DNA of 64,000 nucleotides, taken from positions 32,655-96,654 of the forward strand of contig FONU01000014.1 of NCBI GenBank assembly GCA_900112995.1. Reading direction: 5' to 3'. How positions within the stretch are numbered: the first letter of the stretch is position 1; each line of letters starts with the position of its first letter. The position numbers and the translations under genes are program-made. The notes below the pieces were generated by a model, which was not told the origin of the DNA, searched no databases, and saw nothing but the letters and a program-made list of their open reading frames with translations. Source of the DNA: [Lactobacillus] rogosae. GTDB lineage: Bacteria > Bacillota > Clostridia > Lachnospirales > Lachnospiraceae. This document shows positions 1 through 9,222 of this stretch, piece after piece.

Positions 1-2
1 AT

Positions 3-1397
3 AAGAACAGCTCGGTTGAAACCTATGCAAGGCATTGTGCAACGGAAGAACTTATGAAATATTACGGTTTTACAATGCGTAATAACTTTGATACAGAAGA
101 TGAATATAATACATATGAGGAACTGTACCAGCAGTATTACTCATCATGCCAGCAGATGCTTATTAATGGTGGATATACAATATATACAAGCATAGATCCG
201 GATATACAGGCTTCACTTCAGGAGTCCATAGATAATAATCTTTCATCATTTAAGAAGGTGTCAGATGACGGAATATATGAATTACAGGGTGCAGCGACAT
301 GCATTGATAATAGCACAGGAAATGTAGTTGCAATTGTAGGTTCAAGGTCACAGGATGATATTGATGGATATACACTTAACAGGGCATACCAGAGCTATAG
401 ACAGCCGGGAAGCTGTATTAAGCCGGTAATTGTATATGTGCCATATCTACAGCTTGGCAATAATCCGGATACAATAGTTAATGATGAGAAGATAGATGGT
501 GGCCCATCAAATGCAGATGGTGTATATGCCGGACAGATGACACTTAGAACAGCAGTAAGCAAATCTAAGAATACTGTTGCATGGAAGATATACAGGGACG
601 ATATAACACCTAAGGCTGGTATTGGTTTTCTTCTTAATATGGGCTTCCATAAAATATGGATGGATAAATCAACCAATGCTGCGGCACTTGGAGGCTTTAC
701 TTATGGCGTATCGACAGAGGAGATGGCTGGTGCATATGCAACAATCGTCAATGATGGTGAATACAGACAGCCAACCTGTGTTGAGAAGATACTTAACACA
801 TCAGGAAAAGCGATTGTAGATACCTCTAAGAGAGGTTCAAGAGTATATGATACTAATTCATGCAGAATGATGACAGATATGCTCCGTACTGTGGTAACAA
901 GCGGAACAGGTGTTGGGGCAGAACCATCTAATGCAATTGTAGCTGGTAAGACAGGTACAACCAATTCTAATAAGGATGCGTGGTTCTGTGGATACAGCCA
1001 GTATTATACAACAGCTATATGGATGGGATATGATTATCCTAAGACATTAAGCTCAGTTAAGACTCTGGCTATATTTAAGGATTTTATGTATGATATACAT
1101 AAAGATAAGAAAAAGGTAGAATTCAAGACGGCAAATGGTTCTTATACGAAGAAGAACCAGACTGAAACTGAGACACAGAGCCAGACAGAAGAACAGACAA
1201 CAACACAGCAGGAAACTACTACTGTAACTCCAACGACAAAGGCGGCAACGACAACACAGCAGGCTACTACTAAAGCACAGACGCCAACGACACAGCAGGC
1301 TGCTACTAAGACACAGCAGACAAAGGAACAAAAGACTGGAGAGTGGGAAGCACCTACTAAGGAAGATGCACCTGCACAGAATATAAGTCCGTATTAA
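3..1397 (+). CDS. Penicillin-binding protein 1A-type transpeptidase, C-terminal part (5' end outside window)
   Basis: This is the transpeptidase half of a class A penicillin-binding protein, which cross-links peptidoglycan on the outer face of the membrane. The frame is open to the left edge of the window, so the true start and the glycosyltransferase domain lie upstream; the first ATG at 54 is internal. The three active-site motifs are visible: SCIK (SxxK, within PGSCIKP), SKN (within SKSKNTVAWK) and KTGTT. The last 80 or so residues are a Thr/Gln/Lys-rich low-complexity tail ending in QNISPY, a tail type often seen on extracellular proteins of Clostridia and presumably disordered or wall-associated. 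A strong terminator follows. The family call is firm; which paralogue it is cannot be told. Confidence 0.92.
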   Translation, partial: KNSSVETYARHCATEELMKYYGFTMRNNFDTEDEYNTYEELYQQYYSSCQQMLINGGYTIYTSIDPDIQASLQESIDNNLSSFKKVSDDGIYELQGAATCIDNSTGNVVAIVGSRSQDDIDGYTLNRAYQSYRQPGSCIKPVIVYVPYLQLGNNPDTIVNDEKIDGGPSNADGVYAGQMTLRTAVSKSKNTVAWKIYRDDITPKAGIGFLLNMGFHKIWMDKSTNAAALGGFTYGVSTEEMAGAYATIVNDGEYRQPTCVEKILNTSGKAIVDTSKRGSRVYDTNSCRMMTDMLRTVVTSGTGVGAEPSNAIVAGKTGTTNSNKDAWFCGYSQYYTTAIWMGYDYPKTLSSVKTLAIFKDFMYDIHKDKKKVEFKTANGSYTKKNQTETETQSQTEEQTTTQQETTTVTPTTKAATTTQQATTKAQTPTTQQAATKTQQTKEQKTGEWEAPTKEDAPAQNISPY

Positions 1398-1420
1398 TTA
1401 ATCATAAGGTCTAAATAAAA

Positions 1421-1462
1421 AATCACGGTCAGGTGTGTTATTAACAATACCTGACCGTGATT
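1421..1462. terminator. Bidirectional intrinsic terminator
   Basis: Perfect 14-bp arms (1421-1434 and 1449-1462, AATCACGGTCAGGT and its complement) surround a 14-nt loop. A-rich sequence lies on the left and T-rich sequence on the right. It separates the PBP gene from the convergent membrane-protein gene and can serve both. Confidence 0.85.
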
Positions 1463-1534
1463 ATTATATTTAATATATTAAATGTTATTAACATTCATTA
1501 ATATATTAATAATTGCCTTTGTTTAATTTCAGGC

Positions 1535-1984
1535 TTAATTCTTCTTTAACTTCTTAAATAAGCCTTTCTTAGCTTTCTTTTCTTCAACAACTATCTTGCC
1601 ACCGCGAACTGACTTAATTCCTGTGATGTAGATACCACTTACCTCAGCCTTAACTTCCGCCTTGATAGGTATCTGGTCGTATACCTTAGGATCAGCCATA
1701 AGTGTCATAACCTTAGGACCAATCTTAGCTTTAACTACAGGAACTTTGCTTCTCTGAAGATACTTAGGTGTCTGTTCAAGAACAATCTTAGGAAGTCCTG
1801 CTTCTTTAAGTTTCATTTTCTTCTTGTCTATAATCAACATAGACATAATCTGCTTAGCGGCATCAATCTGTGCCTGATTCTCTGTCTGCTTCTTACGAAG
1901 CTTGTTACCAACAATAATAAGAGCTATTAAAGCAACAACGAGGATTGCTATAATAACTAATAAAACTATCGACCATACTGGCAT
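1535..1984 (-). CDS. Small single-pass membrane protein of unknown function
   Basis: The protein has 149 residues. Residues 4-27 form one strong hydrophobic segment, followed by basic LRKKQ, which suggests an N-out/C-in anchor with a soluble cytoplasmic part. The remainder is Lys-rich, with beta-like stretches (KVPVVKAKIGPKV, IPIKAEVKAEVSGIYI) and a highly basic C-terminus (KKGLFKKLKKN). A GGAGGAG site sits 7 bases before the ATG. I recognise no characterised domain. It is transcribed toward the PBP gene and away from plsC, with about 130 bp upstream, so it may have its own promoter. It looks like a lineage-specific conserved hypothetical; the basic tail could contact nucleic acid or phospholipid, but that is a guess. 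Confidence 0.75.
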   Translation of the reverse strand: MPVWSIVLLVIIAILVVALIALIIVGNKLRKKQTENQAQIDAAKQIMSMLIIDKKKMKLKEAGLPKIVLEQTPKYLQRSKVPVVKAKIGPKVMTLMADPKVYDQIPIKAEVKAEVSGIYITGIKSVRGGKIVVEEKKAKKGLFKKLKKN

Positions 1985-2114
1985 ATAAGTTCTCCTCCTG
2001 TATAATATACAAATAATTCACAATTCAAACTGAATTCACAAAGTTCATTATATCACGGAATATAAATAATGAAAAGAATAATATATTGAAAATGCGTAAG
2101 AAAATGTGTAATGC

Positions 2115-2846
2115 TTACACAAGATTCTGGTTCTTCTCATAAGTAGAAAGTATAATATCGTGTATATATGTTGCTACATTTTTCTTCTCATCAGGTGACA
2201 TTAATGACATATCTACCGGCGTTCCGAATTCAATAACAGTGTGGGCTTTCTTAAGGAAAGGCTTCTGGTCTTCAAATATTGCAGAAGTATTATTCTGTGT
2301 TACAGGAATAATAAGACTGTGTGATTTCTCAGCAAGCTTAAAGCTTCCGGCGTGGAATTCCATAACCCCCTCACCCTTGTTACGTGTTCCCTCAGGGAAA
2401 ATAACTAAAGAGGTGCCGTCTTTAATATATTCAATTCCCGAAAGTATTGATTTGAGGGCTTCCCTTGTGTTCTGTCTGTCGAGTAAAAGACAGCGGATAT
2501 TACGCATCCATACACGAAGTATAGGTACTTTTGCCATCTCCTTTTTGGCAACATAAGCCGCTCTTGTCTTTATATAAGTATAAGAAATAATTACATCAAA
2601 GAAACCACGATGATTACCTACAAATAATACAGGCTTGTCTGTTGGAATGTTCTCAACACCAATAGCAGTCGTCTTAGTTCCACATACGAACAATATAAGC
2701 CTGAACATAAAGCGTGCAACCGCATCAGAAGCTTTCTCCTTAGCAACAGGGTTCTTCTTTCCGATAAGCCATAAGATAGGAAGTGCAATTAAGCTGAATA
2801 CTGCAAATATAAGCAATAACAGCACTACGATAATAAGTCGAATCAT
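2115..2846 (-). CDS. plsC: 1-acyl-sn-glycerol-3-phosphate acyltransferase (PlsC family)
   Basis: PlsC transfers an acyl chain to the sn-2 position of lysophosphatidic acid to form phosphatidic acid, the precursor of membrane phospholipids. The 243-residue protein begins with a hydrophobic segment (residues 2-27). It carries the catalytic HX4D motif as NHRGFFD near residue 78, the substrate-binding FPEGTRN motif near residue 150, and a later IIPVTQNN block, in the usual order and spacing. Its length is normal. GAGGATTAT precedes the ATG. The same strand carries apbE upstream with a 39-bp gap, so the two may be co-transcribed. Confidence 0.93.
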   Translation of the reverse strand: MIRLIIVVLLLLIFAVFSLIALPILWLIGKKNPVAKEKASDAVARFMFRLILFVCGTKTTAIGVENIPTDKPVLFVGNHRGFFDVIISYTYIKTRAAYVAKKEMAKVPILRVWMRNIRCLLLDRQNTREALKSILSGIEYIKDGTSLVIFPEGTRNKGEGVMEFHAGSFKLAEKSHSLIIPVTQNNTSAIFEDQKPFLKKAHTVIEFGTPVDMSLMSPDEKKNVATYIHDIILSTYEKNQNLV

Positions 2847-2885
2847 ATAATCCTCATTTCTACAGATAATAATCTGTCGTAATAA

Positions 2886-3941
2886 TTAATTAATATACGC
2901 TTTCGCGTTGTCTGAATAATATTTAGAACCATCATTAGTCATAAATACAGCCTCAATGCCTTCAAGCGAATTAATGAGTTTCATACCGTCATCAAGTCCT
3001 AATACAAAGCAGGTTGTGCTAAGACAGTCGCCAACCGTTGACTCACTTGAAATAATAGTCACATCACATAAGTTGTTGTCATAAGGGTAGCCAGTGGCTG
3101 GATTTAATATATGGTGGTAAAATGTACCGTCATCTGAATAGAAGTATCTTTCATATGTTCCAGATGATACAACCGAATAATCATTAATATGAAGTACTTC
3201 CATATATTCGCCGGTTTCAGTAAATGGCTTCTTTACCGCAATATTGAAATCTGAGCCGTTACGCTTCTGACCTATACATAATACATTGCCGCCAAGATTA
3301 ATGATAGCACGTTCGACGCCATTATCAATAAGATAAGCTTTAATCTTATCGGCAATGTAGCCCTTGGCAATCGCACCAAGGTCAAGACAGTATCCGTCAG
3401 GTATGGATATGTGATGAGTGCCGTCATTGTCGGTGCTTAATGAAACCTTGGTATAATCGACATATGCAAGTGCATCTGTTATGGCAGAACTGTCAGGTAC
3501 ATCTGGGGTATCAGTATTAAAATCCCATAAACGTGACACGCTTCCTATTGTAATATCAAAAGCACCATAGGATAGCTGGCTGTAGTAAAGCCCAAGTTCA
3601 ATAAGCTCATAGAGTTCATCACTTATAGCAGTTGTCTGCTGGGTGTTGACTTTATAAAGCTCACTTGTTTCAAGGGTTCTTGAGAAAATGTGTTCGTAAT
3701 AATCACACAGGCCAAGAGCATCGGATAATACATTTTTATTGACATTAGTATAAGAGTCAATCTGTACATAAGTATTAAGCTTGTAATCAGTTACGCTTAT
3801 AGGTGAACTCAGAGCAAGCTTCTTACTGTTACAGCCCGTCAGTGCTGACAGCATACAGTTTATAATAACAATACATAGAACTAAAGAAGCTGTCCGATGT
3901 CTTAGATGTGCAGGTTTTTGCAAAATTACTAAATTATTCAT
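2886..3941 (-). CDS. apbE: FAD:protein FMN transferase lipoprotein (ApbE)
   Basis: ApbE-family enzymes flavinylate threonine residues of extracytoplasmic proteins such as Rnf/Nqr subunits and fumarate-reductase-like reductases. The 351-residue protein has a long N-terminal hydrophobic stretch ending in the lipobox LTGC near residue 37, so it should be a membrane-anchored lipoprotein on the outer face. Family motifs seen are DFNTDTPDVPD-type N-terminal spacing, the LDLGAIAKGYIAD block, INLGGNVLCIG, and the C-terminal HHILNPATGYPYDN block with the metal-binding region TVGDCLSTTCFVLG. AAGGAG lies 5 bases from the ATG. No partner flavoprotein is encoded next to it, so its substrate is not evident here. 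Confidence 0.93.
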   Translation of the reverse strand: MNNLVILQKPAHLRHRTASLVLCIVIINCMLSALTGCNSKKLALSSPISVTDYKLNTYVQIDSYTNVNKNVLSDALGLCDYYEHIFSRTLETSELYKVNTQQTTAISDELYELIELGLYYSQLSYGAFDITIGSVSRLWDFNTDTPDVPDSSAITDALAYVDYTKVSLSTDNDGTHHISIPDGYCLDLGAIAKGYIADKIKAYLIDNGVERAIINLGGNVLCIGQKRNGSDFNIAVKKPFTETGEYMEVLHINDYSVVSSGTYERYFYSDDGTFYHHILNPATGYPYDNNLCDVTIISSESTVGDCLSTTCFVLGLDDGMKLINSLEGIEAVFMTNDGSKYYSDNAKAYIN

Positions 3942-4074
3942 ATTACTCCTTAAATAAGTTATACATATGTATAAAGTATATCAAATATTGAAAAAAATGT
4001 GAATTCACTTTTATTTTGTATTGGATTATGTTATAACAAATAAAGTGTCAAAAATAAAGAAATGAGGATATTTT

Positions 4075-5238
4075 ATGAAAAAGAAATTAGTAAGCCTTAT
4101 GTTAGTGGCAGCTATGACAGCTTCACTTACAGCATGTGGCTCTAAAAAGACAGAAGAACCAACTTCTACAGTACATAAGAGCATAACAGCTGCAGAATAT
4201 GATGCTGCTATTACATCAGATGCAGCAATTTATAAAAAAGCATTTACAATGCCTGAGTACAAAGGAATTCAGGTAACAGTTGATAAGTCAGTACTCAATG
4301 TTGCAGAAAGTGACGTTGACGATTATATCAATAAGAATATAGTATCAGCGGAAGCTACAACAGAGAATGTTACAAGTGGTGTAACAGCTGATGGGGATAC
4401 AGTTATACTTGATTATTCAGGTAAGCTTGATGGCGAGGCATTCTCAGGTGGTACAGCAACAGATACTACATATACAATAGGTTCAGGTAACTTTATATCA
4501 GACCTTGATAAAGGACTTGTAGGACTTACAGTAGGCCAGGAATATGATATTCCTTGTACTTTCCCAGATAATTACACATCAGACCTTGCAGGTAAGAGTG
4601 TAATATTCACAGTAAAGGTTACAGCAATCCAGAAGACAACTTACCCAGAGATAACAGATGAATGGGTAGTTAATAACAAAGAAAGTCTTAATCTTTCAGG
4701 TGATACAGTTGCAGATTTCAGGGAAGAAGTAAGAAAGATAGTAGAAGCTAATGCTAATGATACTTATCTTAATAACACATTTACATCAGCATACCAGATT
4801 ATAAGCGAGAATATCGGAGATGTTAATTATCCACAGGATGAAATAGATTCATTGGTAGAAGTACTTAATACTAATATTGAGAGTGAATTTAACACTTATG
4901 GTTCATACTATGGCATATCAGATTTAGATACATATAAGAAATCAGTATATGGATTTGATTCAATTGACGCATTTAATGAATATGCTACATCATCTGCACA
5001 GCAGTATCTTTTACAGAAAATGATAGTAACCATTATTGCCGCAGATAATGATATTCATGTGTCAGAAGATGAAATTAACTCATATGGTAACGATTTAGCT
5101 CAGTATTATGGTTACGATGACTTCAATGCAATTGTAGATGCAGTCGGCAGTGAAGTTGTATCAGAGATAGGTTATGAAATACTTTATCAGAAAGTTGTAG
5201 AATTTGAGTGCAGCCAGATTACAGAGGTAGAACAGTAA
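4075..5238 (+). CDS. Trigger-factor-like FKBP peptidyl-prolyl isomerase lipoprotein
   Basis: The protein starts with a lipoprotein signal (MKKKLVSLMLVAAMTASLTAC, lipobox LTAC), followed by Gly-Ser and a short linker. An FKBP-type prolyl isomerase domain occupies roughly residues 100-185 (DGDTVILDYSGKLDGEAFSGGTATD and the GLVGLTVGQEYDIPCTFPDNY loop). A helical region resembling the C-terminal chaperone part of trigger factor follows (residues about 195-385). Unlike cytosolic trigger factor it lacks the ribosome-binding domain and is exported. It probably assists folding of secreted or surface proteins, comparable in role to PrsA, though that is inference. GAGGATATTTT precedes the ATG. The SulP gene begins 1 base after its stop, indicating an operon. 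Confidence 0.85.
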   Translation: MKKKLVSLMLVAAMTASLTACGSKKTEEPTSTVHKSITAAEYDAAITSDAAIYKKAFTMPEYKGIQVTVDKSVLNVAESDVDDYINKNIVSAEATTENVTSGVTADGDTVILDYSGKLDGEAFSGGTATDTTYTIGSGNFISDLDKGLVGLTVGQEYDIPCTFPDNYTSDLAGKSVIFTVKVTAIQKTTYPEITDEWVVNNKESLNLSGDTVADFREEVRKIVEANANDTYLNNTFTSAYQIISENIGDVNYPQDEIDSLVEVLNTNIESEFNTYGSYYGISDLDTYKKSVYGFDSIDAFNEYATSSAQQYLLQKMIVTIIAADNDIHVSEDEINSYGNDLAQYYGYDDFNAIVDAVGSEVVSEIGYEILYQKVVEFECSQITEVEQ

Positions 5239-5239
5239 A

Positions 5240-6907
5240 ATGAATGAATTGGTACCAAAGATATTTGATGTAATGAAGACATATTCCAAGGACCAGTTAG
5301 TAAAGGATATAGTGGCAGGGATTATTGTTGCGATAATAGCCCTGCCATTATCCATTGCACTGGCACTTGCATCAGGAGTAAGCCCGGAGCAGGGTATATA
5401 TACAGCAATATTTGCTGGATTTGTTATTTCCTTCTTAGGAGGAAGCAGGGTTCAGATAGCTGGACCTACAGCAGCATTTGCTACAATAGTAGCTGGTATA
5501 GTTGCGAAAAATGGTATGGATGGACTTATAGTTGCTACAATTATGGCAGGTATAATACTTGTTATTATGGGGCTTCTTAAGTTCGGTAACCTTATAAGAT
5601 TTATTCCTTATACAATAACTACAGGTTTTACATTTGGTATTGCTGTGACTATTGTTATAGGACAGATTAAAGATTTTCTTGGCCTTACTTATCCGGCAGG
5701 AACTGCTACAGTTGAAACTATGGATAAGTTAAAGGCGATAATTGCCAATATAGGAACATTTAATATAAAAGCATTAATAGTTGGTGCGGTATCACTTGCA
5801 ATTCTTATTATATGGCCTAAGTTCAAGTCTCTTGATAAAATTCCACCATCACTTATTGCGGTTATAGTATCAGTTCTTATGGTTAAATTCATCGGACCAT
5901 TAAAAGATGTCAATACAATCGGAAGTCTGTATACAATAAAGAAAGGACTTCCAGGAGTGTCAGTACCATCAGTTAATATGGATATGATACTTACACTTCT
6001 TCCAGATGCTCTTACAATAGCGGTTCTTGCAGGAATAGAGAGTCTGCTTTCGTGTGTAGTATCAGATGGAATGATAGGTTCAAGACATAAGCCTAATATG
6101 GAGCTTGTTGCACAGGGAGCAGGTAATATCGTATCCGCACTTTTCGGTGGTATTCCAGCGACAGGCGCTATTGCAAGAACAGCGGCTAATGTCAAGAATG
6201 GTGGACGTACACCTATAGCAGGTATGGTTCACTCAGTTACACTTCTTATTGTGCTTGTGGTGCTTATGCCATATGCGGCCTGGATACCAATGCCAGCCAT
6301 TGCGGCAATTTTATTTATTGTTGCATACAATATGAGTGGCTGGAGAGAGATGGTTAATCTTGTTAAGCACTCACCAAAGTCAGATACATTAGTATTACTT
6401 ACAACTATGGTGCTTACAGTTGTATTTGACCTTGTTGTGGCTATAGAAGTAGGTATTGTTATGGCTGCACTTCTTTTCCTGAAGAGAATGGCAGACGTAA
6501 CAGAAGTAAGAAGCTGGAAATATATCGGGGAAAATATTGATGAGAATAACGACCCTGAGAGTATTAATTTAAAGAAAGTTCCTGATAAGACTTTAGTATA
6601 CGAAATAATCGGACCAATGTTCTTTGCGGCAGCGGATAAGTTTATGGATATACATATGGAGTCAGATGTAAAAGTAGTTATAATCAGAATGCGTGGTGTT
6701 CCAGCTATGGATATATCAGCATTGCGTTCGCTTAAGAATATACACAATGTATGTAAGAAGCGTGGTATAACTATGGTATTATCCCACGTCCAGGAACAGC
6801 CTAAGTCTATGATGGAGAAGGCTGGATTTGCGGCAGAAGTTGGAGAAGATAACTTCTGTGCTAATATTGATGCGGCGTTGGCATATGCACAGGAGATAGT
6901 GGGGTAA
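5240..6907 (+). CDS. SulP-family anion transporter with STAS domain
   Basis: The protein has 555 residues with about 10-12 hydrophobic segments up to residue 420, followed by a cytoplasmic STAS domain (residues about 445-550, with ...VKVVIIRMRGVPAMDISALRSL). SulP signature regions are visible: the N-terminal DIVAGIIVAIIALPLSIALALASGV block and the GSRVQIAGPTAAF motif. SulP proteins move sulfate, bicarbonate, C4-dicarboxylates or other anions; substrate cannot be read from sequence. The gene lies 1 base downstream of the trigger-factor-like lipoprotein gene and is followed by a large GC-rich palindrome, which probably ends the transcript. Confidence 0.92.
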   Translation: MNELVPKIFDVMKTYSKDQLVKDIVAGIIVAIIALPLSIALALASGVSPEQGIYTAIFAGFVISFLGGSRVQIAGPTAAFATIVAGIVAKNGMDGLIVATIMAGIILVIMGLLKFGNLIRFIPYTITTGFTFGIAVTIVIGQIKDFLGLTYPAGTATVETMDKLKAIIANIGTFNIKALIVGAVSLAILIIWPKFKSLDKIPPSLIAVIVSVLMVKFIGPLKDVNTIGSLYTIKKGLPGVSVPSVNMDMILTLLPDALTIAVLAGIESLLSCVVSDGMIGSRHKPNMELVAQGAGNIVSALFGGIPATGAIARTAANVKNGGRTPIAGMVHSVTLLIVLVVLMPYAAWIPMPAIAAILFIVAYNMSGWREMVNLVKHSPKSDTLVLLTTMVLTVVFDLVVAIEVGIVMAALLFLKRMADVTEVRSWKYIGENIDENNDPESINLKKVPDKTLVYEIIGPMFFAAADKFMDIHMESDVKVVIIRMRGVPAMDISALRSLKNIHNVCKKRGITMVLSHVQEQPKSMMEKAGFAAEVGEDNFCANIDAALAYAQEIVG

Positions 6908-6945
6908 GAGCGGCAAGAGCGGAGCTGGCAGACGGACGGATGGAC

Positions 6946-7190
6946 GGCGAAAGGCGGGACAGCCCCCTGCCGTGTGGAACTGCGGATAAGACAATTGGAT
7001 ATTACCGGGTGTTTCCGAGGGAGTGTTGTGGCGGTGGACGCACACGCTCATATTCGGCATCCTGCCTCAGTATTCGCTTGACCAGACCTCGTGTCTGGTC
7101 ATTGCTGTTTATGGGGGCGGAAACACTGGTAATATCACAATTCTCTTATAATGCAGTGCCACGCGGCAGGGGGCTGTCCTGCTTTTCGCC
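6946..7190. repeat. Large GC-rich imperfect palindrome (element A) between convergent genes
   Basis: Bases 6946-7017 and 7118-7190 are imperfect inverted repeats of about 72 bp. Shared blocks include GACAGCCCCCTGCCG, ATATTACC and GTGTTTCCG on the left, with their complements on the right. The 100-nt centre holds a smaller hairpin: GACCAGAC (7080-7087), a 5-nt loop, then GTCTGGTC (7093-7100). Another hairpin, GGGCAA/TTGCCC, lies at about 7216-7239. The whole gap 6908-7264 is much richer in GC than the flanking genes and contains no convincing gene. It could be a folded RNA, a bidirectional terminator, or a miniature mobile repeat. Confidence 0.8.
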
Positions 7191-7264
7191 TGTTCGTTGC
7201 CAGTTCGTGCGGGGCGGGGCGGGCAATGCGCTGTGCTGTTGCCCTTGGGGAAGGAGAAAAATGG

Positions 7265-8104
7265 TTATGGTGTATTTGTCAGGAAACTGCCGAGCAGTGT
7301 GGCGGCGTTGCTGCCTTCAATCGCGGTGAGTTCGTCCGGGGTGAGACCGCTTGTCCTTAGGAGGTGGAGGGACTCGGACTGGTCGGACCAGGGGCTGTCT
7401 GTTCCAAAGAGAATGTGGTCAGAGCCATGTGTGCGGACCATCTGGACGAATTTCTCTTTGGAGAGGAAGTTGTTGTCCGGAGTGCTTTTTAAGACAAGTG
7501 CAGTGTCGAGCCATACATTTGGTGTTCCAATTAGCTGGTCACATACTTCGTCATACATAGACCAGCCACCCATATGGGCTAATACAAGTTTGTGTGGTGG
7601 GACTTCTTTTATCATATTGGCAAGGCGTTCAACGCTTGCCTCATCACAGTTAGGAAAGCTTATATCCATACCGCAGTGGATAGATACAATAAGGTCGTTG
7701 TCGTTTGCACATTCTATTATTCTAAGACATCTTGGGTCATCTATATTGGTGCGCTGGAATACAGGGTGAAGCTTAATTCCTGGAACACCAGCTTTGGCAA
7801 GGTCACTTATTATAGTCTTGTAGTCATCATTATCAGGATGAATTGTACCAAATGATATTATTCCAGTAGATTTAAAGGATTTATTAGTTTCTATGGCTAT
7901 TTTGTTGATAGTCGTATGCTGTGACGGCTTTGTTGCTATAGGCAGTAAGACAGAGTAATCAATGCCAGCTTTTTTCATAGAAGCTTTGATAGAGTCTACA
8001 CGTCCATCCAGATAATTAGGTATACCGCCGCTTTGAGCAAGTCGTCCTACGGCACGGTCCGCAATGTCATCAGGAAAGCTGTGAGTATGAAAATCTATAA
8101 TCAT
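7265..8104 (-). CDS. Amidohydrolase-family (TIM-barrel) metal-dependent hydrolase
   Basis: The protein has 279 residues and belongs to the amidohydrolase-2 group. The N-terminal FHTHSFP supplies the HxH metal ligands, followed by IKLHPVF, SIHCGMD, LAHMGGW and GTDSPW, the expected His/Asp ligand series of a TIM-barrel hydrolase or decarboxylase. The substrate is unknown. I place the start at 8104 because GAGGAT ends 4 bases before it. An ATG 12 bases further upstream overlaps that ribosome site. The same GAAATGAGGATATTT leader occurs before the lipoprotein gene at 4075. It is monocistronic and convergent with sulP. Confidence 0.82.
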   Translation of the reverse strand: MIIDFHTHSFPDDIADRAVGRLAQSGGIPNYLDGRVDSIKASMKKAGIDYSVLLPIATKPSQHTTINKIAIETNKSFKSTGIISFGTIHPDNDDYKTIISDLAKAGVPGIKLHPVFQRTNIDDPRCLRIIECANDNDLIVSIHCGMDISFPNCDEASVERLANMIKEVPPHKLVLAHMGGWSMYDEVCDQLIGTPNVWLDTALVLKSTPDNNFLSKEKFVQMVRTHGSDHILFGTDSPWSDQSESLHLLRTSGLTPDELTAIEGSNAATLLGSFLTNTP

Positions 8105-8403
8105 AAATATCCTCATTTCTGCGCCCCAGTTATAAGTATAGCGTGTCGGGTGCGCATAACACTAATTCATATTTTTACCATTTAAGAACGCATTTAAACA
8201 TTTAATAATTAAATGATAACATAATAAAAGGAGCAGGTCAAAACGCGCAGAACAACCTGCCTATATGGATTTCTTGTTGCATATTATGTGGAAAAACCAC
8301 AGATAATTATTGTATTATACTAGGTGGTTTATATGCTGGCAATATGGATATAGTCAGTAAAAGAGAAGAATGGTAGAATTTAGATGACTAGCCTTTTTAA
8401 AAT

Positions 8404-8432
8404 GTATAATTTTTCACAATTTTCACATACTA
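8404..8432 (+). promoter_or_regulatory. Forespore sigma (SigF/SigG)-like promoter for spoVT
   Basis: GTATA at 8404-8408 and CATACTA at 8426-8432 are separated by 17 bp. CATACTA matches the -10 element of forespore SigG/SigF promoters and GTATA is close to their -35 element. In Bacillus subtilis spoVT is SigG-dependent, so the position about 100 bp before spoVT is meaningful. The rest of the gap 8105-8403 shows only AT-rich sequence and a weak GCAGGT/ACCTGC hairpin near 8235. Confidence 0.55.
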
Positions 8433-8529
8433 CCCATACAACGCAATATATGGAAAATAGTTCGATAAACCATTGAATGAGCATAGAGAAACAGCGTGTA
8501 TGGATTATGTTGAAAATAAGGAGGATTGT

Positions 8530-9072
8530 ATGAAAGCCACTGGAATTGTTCGTCGTATAGATGATTTAGGAAGAATTGTAATACCAAAGGAGATAAGAAG
8601 AACATTAAGAATAAGGGAAACTGACCCTATGGAGATATATACAGATATGGATGGGCAGATTGTGTTAAAGAAATATTCTCCGATGGCAGATGTATCGGAA
8701 TTTGCAGTAGAATATGCGGAGTCCATAGCACAGAATACAGGAATGACAATTGCAATAACTGACAGGGATTGTGTTATTGCGGCAGCAGGAACACAGAAAA
8801 AGAATGTACAGGGAAAGCATATTACCAAAGAACTTAATGATATTATGGATAAAAGGCAGAGTGTTGTAGCAAGTGCCAGTGAGAATGATTATGTAAAAGC
8901 GGTAACAGACTATGATTGTGAGTCAGAGGTGATAAGTCCGATAATATGTGCCGGAGATGTTCTGGGTATGGTTATTATGTTTGGCAATGACAAGAAACAG
9001 AAGCTTGGCGAGAGTGAGAAAAGAATAGTTAAAGTTGCGGCGGATTTTTTGGGCAGACATATGGACAATTAG
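8530..9072 (+). CDS. spoVT: Stage V sporulation protein T (AbrB-type regulator)
   Basis: SpoVT is a forespore DNA-binding regulator that tunes SigG-dependent genes. The protein has an N-terminal SpoVT-AbrB swapped-hairpin domain (MKATGIVRRIDDLGRIVIPK onward, residues 1-50) and a C-terminal GAF-like domain (about 60-178). At 180 residues it is close to the 178 of B. subtilis SpoVT. I chose 8530 because AAGGAGG sits just upstream and the family begins with MKATGIVRRID; earlier in-frame ATGs would add an unrelated 19-residue leader. It opens the sporulation/division cluster that continues to ftsH. Confidence 0.95.
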   Translation: MKATGIVRRIDDLGRIVIPKEIRRTLRIRETDPMEIYTDMDGQIVLKKYSPMADVSEFAVEYAESIAQNTGMTIAITDRDCVIAAAGTQKKNVQGKHITKELNDIMDKRQSVVASASENDYVKAVTDYDCESEVISPIICAGDVLGMVIMFGNDKKQKLGESEKRIVKVAADFLGRHMDN

Positions 9073-9222
9073 CAGATAATTTTAATATAATAATATGATG
9101 TAAGGCAAAATACCATTTGCCATATACATCTAAATGCCAGAAGTTAGAAATATTGCACGGCTTCAGGCATTTACATATTAATATAAGTTAATTACGATTG
9201 GCAGACATTCCGGAGGAAGATT

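Noticed and set aside
1053..1331. Antisense frame rich in Cys/Leu opposite the PBP tail
   Set aside because: It results from the Thr/Gln repeat codons read in reverse; no ribosome site.
6940..7769. Several overlapping plus-strand open frames in 6.9-7.8 kb
   Set aside because: They arise from the GC-rich palindrome and the antisense of the amidohydrolase gene; composition (Cys/Arg/Gly-rich) and lack of ribosome sites speak against coding.
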